A stretch of 43,077 nucleotides of DNA from Treponema sp. (GTDB lineage Bacteria > Spirochaetota > Spirochaetia > Treponematales > Treponemataceae): positions 1-43,077 of the forward strand of contig JAFXWC010000055.1 in assembly GCA_017534445.1 (NCBI GenBank), given 5' to 3'. Shown here in pieces: positions 34,945 to 42,618 of this stretch. The first letter of the stretch is position 1. Every line of letters starts with the position of its first letter. The notes below the pieces were generated by a model. That model was not told the DNA's origin, searched no databases, and was given only the letters and a program-made list of their open reading frames with translations. Made by a program: the position numbers and the translations under genes.

Positions 34945-35050
34945 GGGGGCTATTACAGGGGGGGTCCCCTGCACCCCCAAATTTGGAGGGGAGGGAAACC
35001 TCTACTCGGAAGCGGGTTTTCCTCCCCTCCAAACCACCCCACCTTTCCAG
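34945..35050. repeat. G/C-rich block with a long hairpin
   Basis: TTTGGAGGGGAGG (34982-34994) pairs perfectly with 35021-35033, and AAA/TTTT extends it inwards. TACAGGGGGGG...TGCACCCCC at its left end resembles R2. No gene lies in 34877-35506; the whole gap is repeat and regulatory sequence. Confidence 0.6.
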
Positions 35051-35052
35051 CA

Positions 35053-35397
35053 CCGCTTAGGGGCTAGCCCCTAAGAACCCCTTTTTTTCAACAGGTGTTT
35101 TTTGGGAATTGTTCCCTTCGACAAGCTCAGGGAACGTAGTTCTTACTTGCCAAGGGATATCGAGCCATGGAGGGCGGGTTAGCAACATGCAGAAGCCCTT
35201 GGCTTCTGCAATCCAGAAAAAATCCAAGGATGGATTTTTTCTGGCGACATACGCCCGATTGGAAGGGTGGCGAAGCCAGACCGCCGTAGGCGGGCCGGAG
35301 CGGCAGCGGAGCCCTGGAAAGCGGGTGGCGCAGAGGCATGGGCGGTCGGATTAGCCAAAAAATAAAATGGTAGAGCAGAAAAAAGTACCGTCCAGAA
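35053..35397 (-). repeat. Intergenic mosaic repeat A, copy 6 (near full length)
   Basis: Read on the minus strand, the head is 35392-35340 with GGACGGTAC, CTCTACCAT and TTGGCTAATCCGACCG. The middle contains CCGCCTACGGCGG and CCAATCGGGCGTA. A tail unit has two perfect hairpins: CCAGAAAAAATCCA (35213-35226) with 35231-35244, and TGCAGAAGCC (35188-35197) with 35201-35210. Then come TTCCCTGAGCTTGTCGAAG and a terminal GGGTTCTTAGGGG palindrome. Copy 7 shows the same order to the end. Confidence 0.85.
35056..35088 (+). terminator. Terminator-like perfect palindrome with T-run, no gene upstream
   Basis: CTTAGGGGCTAGCCCCTAAG (35056-35075) is a 20-bp perfect palindrome, followed by AACCCC and seven T (35082-35088). 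On the plus strand it has terminator form, yet nothing called on the plus strand lies upstream of it; yajC points the other way. It belongs to the far end of repeat A. Confidence 0.5.
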
Positions 35398-35415
35398 AAA
35401 ACACCGGTAAAAATT

Positions 35416-35432
35416 TGTTATAATTTATAACA
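35416..35432. promoter_or_regulatory. Operator-like inverted repeat
   Basis: TGTTATA and TATAACA form a perfect 7-3-7 inverted repeat about 15 nt upstream of the predicted -35 box of the next operon. No matching regulator is adjacent. Confidence 0.4.
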
Positions 35433-35446
35433 GTATGCCAGTCAAC

Positions 35447-35475
35447 TTGTTTTTTAAGTATCCTTGGAGTATTCT
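35447..35475 (+). promoter_or_regulatory. Predicted promoter of the membrane protein/TPR operon
   Basis: TTGTTT (35447-35452), a 17-nt spacer and TATTCT (35470-35475) give a start near 35482 and a 25-nt leader with AAGGACAGG. Confidence 0.5.
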
Positions 35476-35506
35476 AGAATATGGAGCAGAGAAGGACAGG
35501 TACTAG

Positions 35507-36121
35507 ATGAAAGACAATCCCACGGGAAAGCAGATTAAACTGCCCTTAAAATATCACGTTGGCCTCGCCATAGGAATAGGAATATTGCTTTCCGGTGTAT
35601 TCCTGCTTGCGGTAAAATTTTCAAAAACACAGGATTCCTTTGGATGGAAGTCCATTCTGCTTACGGGAACAGGCGCTTTTCTTCTATATATATCCTTTTC
35701 GCTGATAAAAAAGGGAATTTGGGTCTTTTTGGGCATAGCTTCTTTTCTTGGCGGGGTGCACCTGCTGCTTTTGGATGCCCACATAATGCCTTTTACCTTT
35801 ATTGAAACCTGGCCGCTTACAATCATCATCTGCGGACTGGCACTAATTCCGTCGGGACTCTACAACCTTAAGAGAATACGCACAATTTACCTTTTTCCGG
35901 CTATTCTTATGATTCTTATGGGGGCCTTTTTCCTGATGTTCTCCATGCACATATTCAAGTCGTCTTTTAGGCATTTTATTTTCATGTGGTGGCCGCTTAT
36001 TTTGATTTTTGGCGGAATATGGCTTATAATACTATTCGTGGTTCAGCAAAAGCATCACGAAATTTTGCCCTACATGAATGATGATTCTCTTATAGAAGGG
36101 GAAGACAGCAATGAATCTTAA
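35507..36121 (+). CDS. Polytopic membrane protein of unknown function
   Basis: A 204-residue protein with about six or seven hydrophobic segments in close pairs (for example 17-36, 50-66, 72-87, 103-118, 127-146, 159-179) and an acidic C-terminal tail. The layout recalls LiaF/DUF5668-type small membrane proteins, but no firm motif is seen. It overlaps the start of the TPR lipoprotein gene by 11 nt, so the two are translationally coupled and may work together in the envelope. Confidence 0.75.
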   Translation: MKDNPTGKQIKLPLKYHVGLAIGIGILLSGVFLLAVKFSKTQDSFGWKSILLTGTGAFLLYISFSLIKKGIWVFLGIASFLGGVHLLLLDAHIMPFTFIETWPLTIIICGLALIPSGLYNLKRIRTIYLFPAILMILMGAFFLMFSMHIFKSSFRHFIFMWWPLILIFGGIWLIILFVVQQKHHEILPYMNDDSLIEGEDSNES

Positions 36122-37871
36122 AAGGTCTGCCCGGCTTGTCGCACCTCTATTTTTTATGATTCTATTTTTCTCTTGCGCAAGTACGCCTTCATCTTCTGCC
36201 GGAAGCGGTAAAGACAACGCTTCTTCCAAGCAGGAAAGTGAAGGCGAAGAGGAAATTGTCACCAACATTCCCCTGCCAAACAATTCATACCGCTCGTATT
36301 TTTATTCAATAGACCAGAAAATCCTAGGCTACGTGGAAAACGGTTCGCCGGATTCTTTGCAGCAGGCTTCTTCCTTAATATACAAGAATTCAAAGGGCAC
36401 CCTTTCTGACAAGGAAATTGTCCTGATGAACATCTGCCAGCAGATTATGCAGACTGCATGGCCTTCCAGGAAGGTTACATGGGAGGTTCCTTCCAGCCAG
36501 ACGGACAACCCCTACTCCCGCATCCTACAGAGCGCGGCAAACGGTATTTATGATTCAACCACCGAACGGACGGATTTTTTGACTACCCTGCTTCCTTCCA
36601 TGGTTATTTTTTCCAAGGCAGACGTGCAGGCTTACTACGCCAAGGCAAAGAGGGACTTGAACACAGCCCTTGCCATGAGGCCTGATTCCGTTCTTGCAAA
36701 CTACCTTATGTCTGTTCTGGAGATAAACAAGGGCAACACTGAAACAGCGGCAACCTATCTTACCAAGGCGGAAAAGGGTGCATCTTCCTGCGTGGAGCTA
36801 AAGGCTGTTGAGGCTGCAATTCAATACAATATGGGAAATTATGCCCGTGCACTTTCACAGGGGGAGCTTTTGCTTGCCTCTTCCCCACAGAATTCTCTGC
36901 TCTTAAAGATTTGCGCCACTGCTGCCCTAAAGACAGGCAATGTGGACAAGGCCGAAAACTATGTGCTTAGGGTTCTTCAGAATGAGCCGGAGAACACAAA
37001 CTTTACCCTCTACCGCGCAGACATTCTGATGAGCAAGAACGACTACATCAAGGCATCTTCGCTTTTGGATGCCGTTGCCAAGACGGATTCCACTTCCAAG
37101 CTTTACCTTATTGAGCGCACACGGCTTCTTCGCGAATGGAACAAGAACAATTCAGCGGCTTCCCAGACCATTGCACAGGCTTTGCAAAAATACCCCGAAG
37201 ACGTGGATGTTCTTCTTTGCGCTGCTTCCGTTGCATCGGAATCAAGTTCGCCTATTGCGGGAAAGAGCGCCATGGAGCTTGCCAACAAGGTTTTGGCTAA
37301 GCTGCCAGACAACATACAGGCCCAGCAGATTATAATCAGCGAGCACTACAAGGCAGGACGCTACCAGGAAGCATACCAGATGTGCTCCAAGCTTATAAAA
37401 GAAGACAATGTTTCAAAGGAAACCTTCTTTGCCTACATAGACATCTGCATTGCCCTAAAGAACAACAGCCAGGCTATGGATACGGCATCAAAGTTGTATT
37501 CAGCCTACCCGGAAGATGAAGATGTCCTTCGCTCATACATAAACATGCTTGTTGCAACCGGAAAGAGGGAGCAAGCACAGAAGCTTATAAACACAAAGCT
37601 TGAAACTTCTTCTGGAAAAATGAAAAGCTTTCTCTATTACCAGAGGAGCCTTCTTGCCACCGGTGAAGACGAGATTTTTGCCGACCTAAGGGCAAGCCTT
37701 ACCGCAAACCCGCGCAACAAAGACGCACTTTACCGCTTCTACAGAATCTACTATAACAAACAGGACTGGAGACGGGCCCAGTATTACCTAAAGCAGGTTG
37801 TGGCAATTGACCCGCGCAACAGTGAATTCTTGGCTCAGAATGCAGAGCTGGACGCACTCTTGGGAAGATAA
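36111..37871 (+). CDS. TPR-repeat lipoprotein
   Basis: A 586-residue lipoprotein with lipobox FFSC (Cys22), then a Ser-rich and acidic linker. From about residue 170 to the end it is made of degenerate TPR-like helical pairs: AKRDLNTALAMRPDSVLANY, YNMGNYARALSQGELLLASS, KTGNVDKAENYVLRVLQNEP, KAGRYQEAYQMCSKLIK and DWRRAQYYLKQVVAIDP. Such proteins are scaffolds for envelope complexes; the partner is unknown. AAGGGGAAG lies upstream of the ATG inside the preceding gene. Confidence 0.88.
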   Translation: MNLKRSARLVAPLFFMILFFSCASTPSSSAGSGKDNASSKQESEGEEEIVTNIPLPNNSYRSYFYSIDQKILGYVENGSPDSLQQASSLIYKNSKGTLSDKEIVLMNICQQIMQTAWPSRKVTWEVPSSQTDNPYSRILQSAANGIYDSTTERTDFLTTLLPSMVIFSKADVQAYYAKAKRDLNTALAMRPDSVLANYLMSVLEINKGNTETAATYLTKAEKGASSCVELKAVEAAIQYNMGNYARALSQGELLLASSPQNSLLLKICATAALKTGNVDKAENYVLRVLQNEPENTNFTLYRADILMSKNDYIKASSLLDAVAKTDSTSKLYLIERTRLLREWNKNNSAASQTIAQALQKYPEDVDVLLCAASVASESSSPIAGKSAMELANKVLAKLPDNIQAQQIIISEHYKAGRYQEAYQMCSKLIKEDNVSKETFFAYIDICIALKNNSQAMDTASKLYSAYPEDEDVLRSYINMLVATGKREQAQKLINTKLETSSGKMKSFLYYQRSLLATGEDEIFADLRASLTANPRNKDALYRFYRIYYNKQDWRRAQYYLKQVVAIDPRNSEFLAQNAELDALLGR

Positions 37872-37945
37872 GAGCCTTTTGCAGTACAGGTGTAACCAGC
37901 ACGAATTCTTTTTAACCCAACATTCAATAGAGCTTGTTCCAAAAG

Positions 37946-38022
37946 TGTCATTCCGAACTCGTTTCGGAATCCATGAAGCTGGATGCTGAAATTGGTTGCG
38001 AGCAACCGCATTCAGCATGACA
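37946..38022. repeat. TGTCAT...ATGACA imperfect palindromic repeat
   Basis: The element begins TGTCATTCCGAA and ends TTCAGCATGACA. It contains hairpins ATTCCGAA-CTCG-TTTCGGAAT and GGTTGC-GA-GCAACC. Repeats of this kind, with GATGACA/TGTCAT ends, are common between genes of many bacteria; related words occur at 340-370. It lies between the TPR gene and the GH120 gene. Confidence 0.65.
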
Positions 38023-38027
38023 AAACG

Positions 38028-38039
38028 AGTTTTAAAACT
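38028..38039. promoter_or_regulatory. Palindrome upstream of the GH120 gene
   Basis: AGTTTTAAAACT is a perfect 12-bp palindrome 22 nt before the ATG, next to TATATA (38043-38048). It could be an operator over a promoter; the -35 is not convincing. Confidence 0.3.
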
Positions 38040-38061
38040 GCCTATATAGCGGAGGTAAAAG

Positions 38062-40083
38062 ATGGATTATTTTGTAAGCGTTACCGGGGATGATTTTGGC
38101 CCCGGAAGTAAAGAACACCCTTTTAAGACTATTTCAAAAGCAGCGTCACTTGCAGTTGCGGGAGACAGCGTAACAGTTGGCAAGGGAACCTACCGCGAAT
38201 GGGTAAAGCCTGCAAACGGTGGAAGTGGAGAAGACAAGCGCATAGTCTACCGGGCGGCAAAGGGAGAAAAGGTAATAATCAAAGGCTCAGAGGAGCTTAA
38301 GGGCTGGAAGAATGAAGGCGGAAGCGTCTGGAGTGCAAGCGTTCCAAATTCAATCTTTAAAGGTGCTGCTTCTTATGGTGAATGCAACCCCTTTGCAAAG
38401 GAAGTCTGGGGCGACTGGGTTGTGTGGCCTCTTGAAAAACCCGTTCACTTGGGAGACCTTTACCTTAACGGAAAGTCATTTTACGAAGCACAGTCTTTGG
38501 AAGAAGTGCGCAAGGCAGAAAAGCGTCTTACAGGATACAATCCGCCTTGGACTAAGCATGAGGAACCAATTCTTGAACCTGAGCAGACAGTCTACCAGTG
38601 GTTTGCGGAAGTTGGCAGGGCAGAAACAAAAATCTACGCAAACTTCCACGAATTTGACCCCAACAAGGAGCTTGTGGAAATAAGCGTGCGCCAGAGCTGC
38701 TTTTACCCCGACCGCACAGGCCTTGACTACATAACAGTCCAGGGCTTTGAAATGTGCCAGGCGGCAAGTCCATGGGCACCACCAACGGCAGACCAACCAG
38801 GAATGATTGGCCCCCACTGGGCAAAGGGCTGGATTATAGAAGACTGCATCTTCCACGACGCAAAGTGCAGCGCGGTAAGCCTTGGCAAAGAAATTTCCAC
38901 CGGAGACAACGACTGCACCCACTTAAGGGAAAAGCCGGGCTACCAGTACCAGATGGAAGCTGTCTTTAGGGCAAAGAAGAACGGCTGGAGCAAGGAAAAA
39001 ATCGGTTCCCACATAATCCGCAACAATACAATATACGACTGCGGGCAAAACGGAATTGTTGGGCACATGGGCTGCATCTTTAGCAGAATAGAGCACAACC
39101 ACATCTACAACATTGCGGTTAAGCATGAATACTTTGGCTACGAAATAGCCGGAATAAAGCTTCATGCAGGAATTGACGTTCAGCTTATAGGCAACAACAT
39201 ACACAACTGCACGCTGGGCACCTGGTTTGACTGGCAGACCCAGGGTGTACGCATAAGCGGCAACCTCTACTACGCAAACGACAGGGACCTTATGGTGGAA
39301 GTTTCGCACGGACCTTATATAGTAGACAACAACATCTTTGCAAGCCCCTACAACTTTGACAACATATCGCAGGGCGGGGCATACATCCACAACCTCTGCT
39401 GCGGAACAATGAGGCGCGAACAGGTTATAGACCGCTCCACCCCCTACCATTTACCCCATTCAACGGACCTTTTGGGAACAGCCCTAGTCTTTAGTGGAGA
39501 CGACAGGCTTTACCAGAACATCTTTGTTGGCGGACAGGAAACCTTTACCCCCCAGTCAAAGTCGGGAACAGACGGCTACGACGAATGCATCATGAACTCC
39601 CTCTGCAAGGAGATGAACACTTGGGCCAAAACGCCACAACTTAACACAGGTTGCGCAAGAAGTTGGCAGGAATACAAGGACCGCATAAAAGAAGCAGGCG
39701 ACGGTGACCACGACGTGTTCATGCGCGTAATGCAGGCAGCTTATGTTAACGGCAACCACTACTGCTTTGGCGCAAAAGCCTTTAGCGGAGAAAAGGACAA
39801 CAGCTTTGCCAAGGAAAACCCCAGCGTAAAAATCCTTGAAGAAAAGGGCAAGTTCTATGCGGAATTTACTGCGGACGAAAGCCTCTTTAAGACAAAGACC
39901 CAGCTTATAGAAACGGCAATGCTGGGAAGGCCAAGAATCTGCCAGTTCCGCTTTGATGCCCCGGACGAAAGCGAAATTGTCTTTAACAGGGACATTTGCG
40001 GTAACGAACGCTCCCAAAGCCCAATTCCCGGGCCCTTTGAAAAGATAAAGGCTGGAAAGAACAAGATTCTTGTCTGGGAATAA
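38062..40083 (+). CDS. GH120 beta-xylosidase (right-handed beta-helix)
   Basis: Removes xylose from xylo-oligosaccharides. The 673-residue protein resembles Thermoanaerobacterium saccharolyticum XylC, the founding GH120 enzyme, along its length as I recall that sequence: YREWVKP, CFYPDRTGLDYITVQGFEM, SPWAPPTADQPG, KPGYQYQMEAVF, IGSHIIRNNTIYDCGQN and RSTPYHLPHST. The nucleophile and acid/base known for that family fit Asp390 (TWFDWQTQG) and Glu413 (LMVEVSHGPY), 23 residues apart as in XylC. The fold is a parallel beta-helix with an inserted beta domain. No signal peptide, so cytosolic. GGAGGT lies before the ATG. Its 3' end is 14 nt from the convergent kinase gene. Confidence 0.92.
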   Translation: MDYFVSVTGDDFGPGSKEHPFKTISKAASLAVAGDSVTVGKGTYREWVKPANGGSGEDKRIVYRAAKGEKVIIKGSEELKGWKNEGGSVWSASVPNSIFKGAASYGECNPFAKEVWGDWVVWPLEKPVHLGDLYLNGKSFYEAQSLEEVRKAEKRLTGYNPPWTKHEEPILEPEQTVYQWFAEVGRAETKIYANFHEFDPNKELVEISVRQSCFYPDRTGLDYITVQGFEMCQAASPWAPPTADQPGMIGPHWAKGWIIEDCIFHDAKCSAVSLGKEISTGDNDCTHLREKPGYQYQMEAVFRAKKNGWSKEKIGSHIIRNNTIYDCGQNGIVGHMGCIFSRIEHNHIYNIAVKHEYFGYEIAGIKLHAGIDVQLIGNNIHNCTLGTWFDWQTQGVRISGNLYYANDRDLMVEVSHGPYIVDNNIFASPYNFDNISQGGAYIHNLCCGTMRREQVIDRSTPYHLPHSTDLLGTALVFSGDDRLYQNIFVGGQETFTPQSKSGTDGYDECIMNSLCKEMNTWAKTPQLNTGCARSWQEYKDRIKEAGDGDHDVFMRVMQAAYVNGNHYCFGAKAFSGEKDNSFAKENPSVKILEEKGKFYAEFTADESLFKTKTQLIETAMLGRPRICQFRFDAPDESEIVFNRDICGNERSQSPIPGPFEKIKAGKNKILVWE

Positions 40084-40097
40084 GCTAAATCAAGAAG

Positions 40098-42554
40098 CTA
40101 AATCAAGGAGCCAAGAATGGCCTGCTTGTTCCTGGTGTAAACGGAAGAACGCAAAGCCTTGTAGCGCCCCTTAAGTTTCTCCGGGATTTCGTATGTTGAC
40201 ATTGCAACAACGATATTCTCGGAGGAATCAAAATCATCCACGGTAACGCATTCCTTTATGGCGGCATAGGCTTCGTTAAAACGCTCTTCACCCATAAGCT
40301 CCTTCATGCCGGAAGGACTCGTTCCCGGGTTGACTATTGGCAAAAGGTGCCCAACATAGGAAGCATAGTGCTTTATTAGGGCTTCCGTCTTTTCCTCTGC
40401 TTCCTTGTAGTTGTGGTCGTCGCAGCACTTTTCAAGATAGGCGGCTTCAGCAGAAAGATTCTCTATGCCAATCAGCTTGGAGGAACTCTTTAGGCTGTGA
40501 ACAAGGATTGTGTAATTCTTCCAGTCACCGTTCCTCTCGTAATACTCAATAAAGAAAAGGTTCTTGTCTATAGCATCATAAAAATCAAAGACAGCGGTTT
40601 TAAGTATGCTCTCTTCACCGCAATGCATAAGGGCTGAATCAATGTTCACCCCGGCAACGTGCTTGTATGCTCCAAGGAAGGCATCATCATGCTCAGCGCG
40701 GGAAAGCTCCACCTGCTCAAGTGCCGCCTCTTGCGGAGACTCTTCCTCATCCTTTGCAATAAGCTCTGGCGGAAGGTAGTCCATAAGAAGCTTCTCAAAT
40801 TTCTTGTAGTCAACAGGCTTGGTTATGTAGTCCACAAAACCGTGCCTAAGGAACATTTCGCGGGCACCGTAAATTGCGTTTGCTGTAAAGGCTATGCATG
40901 GAGTGTTCTTGTTCAGGTTCTCGTGGTCGCTCCTCATCTCGGCAATAGTCTCAAGACCGTCCTTGCCCGGCATGCGGTGGTCAATAAAGATAACGTTGTA
41001 CCTGTTGCGCTTAACAAGGTCAATTGCGGCATCACCGCTAAGAGCCGTATCAAGCTGAATCTGAGTCTTCTTAAGCAGGTTTGCTATAACCGTAAGATTT
41101 ATCTTCATGTCGTCCACAACAAGAATCTTTGCCGTAGGAGCATGGAAAGACTCGGAATAAGCAGACTGGGCCTCGTTAATGCTCTTTATGCGCGCGCTAA
41201 AGTTGCCGATTGGCTCAACGCTTGCAACCTTCTGCTCAATCTCAAAAGAAAAAGTCGAACCTACGCCCTCCGTACTCTCTATGTTAAGCTCCGCCCCCAT
41301 CTTCTTAAGCAGGTTCTTGGTAATCGGAAGCCCCAAGCCCGTACCTTCCACAGAACGCAGGCTTCTTTCCTCCAGACGGTCAAAAGAGTCAAAGAGGTGG
41401 GGAATGTTCTCCTTCTTTATTCCAATACCGGTATCCTTAACGGAAACAAAAAGCTTAATGGTCTCCTCGCCGCCACCCCTAAAGTCCAGGGTAAAACTTA
41501 CGCTACCCTCGTTGGTGTACTTAACCGCATTGGTAAGCAGATTCAAGATGCACTGACGGATTCTTATGTCGTCACCGTAAAGCTGGCAGGGAATCATGGG
41601 GTTCACGTTCACCACAAAATCAAGCCCCCTCTCCTTTGCCCGCGGAGACACCATGTTGATAAGGTCGTTAAGCATGGAATTTATGTCGTACTTTACGCAT
41701 ATAATCTCCATCTTGCCCGACTCAATCTTTGAAAAGTCCAGAATGTCGTTGATAATGGAAAGCAGGTTGCGGCTGGAAGAATTAATCTCGTTTGCGTAGC
41801 TAAGGATTGACTTGTCGCTGCACTCGCGCAGAATCATCTCGTCAAAACCGATGATGGCGTTTATTGGGGTGCGGATTTCGTGCGACATGTTGGCAAGGAA
41901 GGTAGACTTTGCCTCGTCCTTTGCCCTAAGAAGCTCCATGTCCTTGTCGTGGCTGTGGGCCTTAATCGTTGCATAGCGCAGGTAGTAGCTCCTGAAAACC
42001 CCGCCCAAAACAACTCCGATTATGCCAAAAATGATGCAGTCTATCGTGTCCGTAACAAAACATCCCACGTCCTTGTACTTGTAGGAAAAAACAAGCTCCA
42101 CCGCAACAATCAGGCTGTTAAGCGCAAAAAGCCGGTCGGAAAATTCCATTATGCATATAGGGAAAATAACAAGAAAGCCCAGCGTTATGGTGTAAGGATC
42201 CGGATGAGTGGCCATTATGCACATAATCGTTGCAAAAAGATGCATGGAAAAGGTAAAAACATACAAAAAGACCAGCGGATGCTTCTTTACGAACTCCCCG
42301 AACAAAAACGTTGCCGTTGCAATTGCAAGGAAGACAAAGAAAAAGGACATGTAAAACTTATGGTAGGCTGGCTTGTTAAAAAAAGTATTGGAAGGAATGT
42401 AGGAAATCAGCACCAGCGAAAACATTATCACAAGGGCCGCATAGTTCAAAACACAGAGAAAACGGTAGTTATATAACAAAAGCGCGTCCCGATTTTCCCT
42501 AAAAAGCGAGGTGTTTCGTTTCCAGTGCAATTTCAACACATTTATAAGGCCCAT
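40098..42554 (-). CDS. Hybrid sensor histidine kinase with receiver and Hpt domains
   Basis: An 818-residue membrane kinase. The N-terminal part (about 25-190) has six hydrophobic segments with little periplasmic sequence, so it may sense the membrane or a small molecule. Then come HisKA with FLANMSHEIRTP (His225), HATPase with NLLTNAVKYT, DTGIGI and GTGLGL, a receiver with ILVVDDMKIN and phosphoacceptor Asp525 (VIFIDHRMPGKDG), and a C-terminal Hpt with LVHSLKSSS (His686). All phosphorelay residues are intact; the final response regulator is not here. The ATG at 42554 is preferred to TTG 42584, because the latter overlaps the promoter. TATACT lies 9 nt before the ATG and there is no Shine-Dalgarno. 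Confidence 0.92.
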   Translation of the reverse strand: MGLINVLKLHWKRNTSLFRENRDALLLYNYRFLCVLNYAALVIMFSLVLISYIPSNTFFNKPAYHKFYMSFFFVFLAIATATFLFGEFVKKHPLVFLYVFTFSMHLFATIMCIMATHPDPYTITLGFLVIFPICIMEFSDRLFALNSLIVAVELVFSYKYKDVGCFVTDTIDCIIFGIIGVVLGGVFRSYYLRYATIKAHSHDKDMELLRAKDEAKSTFLANMSHEIRTPINAIIGFDEMILRECSDKSILSYANEINSSSRNLLSIINDILDFSKIESGKMEIICVKYDINSMLNDLINMVSPRAKERGLDFVVNVNPMIPCQLYGDDIRIRQCILNLLTNAVKYTNEGSVSFTLDFRGGGEETIKLFVSVKDTGIGIKKENIPHLFDSFDRLEERSLRSVEGTGLGLPITKNLLKKMGAELNIESTEGVGSTFSFEIEQKVASVEPIGNFSARIKSINEAQSAYSESFHAPTAKILVVDDMKINLTVIANLLKKTQIQLDTALSGDAAIDLVKRNRYNVIFIDHRMPGKDGLETIAEMRSDHENLNKNTPCIAFTANAIYGAREMFLRHGFVDYITKPVDYKKFEKLLMDYLPPELIAKDEEESPQEAALEQVELSRAEHDDAFLGAYKHVAGVNIDSALMHCGEESILKTAVFDFYDAIDKNLFFIEYYERNGDWKNYTILVHSLKSSSKLIGIENLSAEAAYLEKCCDDHNYKEAEEKTEALIKHYASYVGHLLPIVNPGTSPSGMKELMGEERFNEAYAAIKECVTVDDFDSSENIVVAMSTYEIPEKLKGRYKALRSSVYTRNKQAILGSLI

Positions 42555-42563
42555 ACAATTACC

Positions 42564-42569
42564 AGTATA
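42564..42569 (-). promoter_or_regulatory. -10 box 9 nt before the kinase ATG
   Basis: TATACT on the minus strand, with no clear -35 at 17 nt. It would give a leader of about 2-3 nt. Confidence 0.45.
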
Positions 42570-42618
42570 ATACTGTTTTGCCAAAAATAAAATAGAGTTT
42601 TTAAATTTTTCTTAACCT

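Noticed and set aside
42555..42584. TTG start for the hybrid kinase, 30 nt upstream of ATG 42554
   Set aside because: The extra codons coincide with the TATACT promoter element and there is no Shine-Dalgarno.
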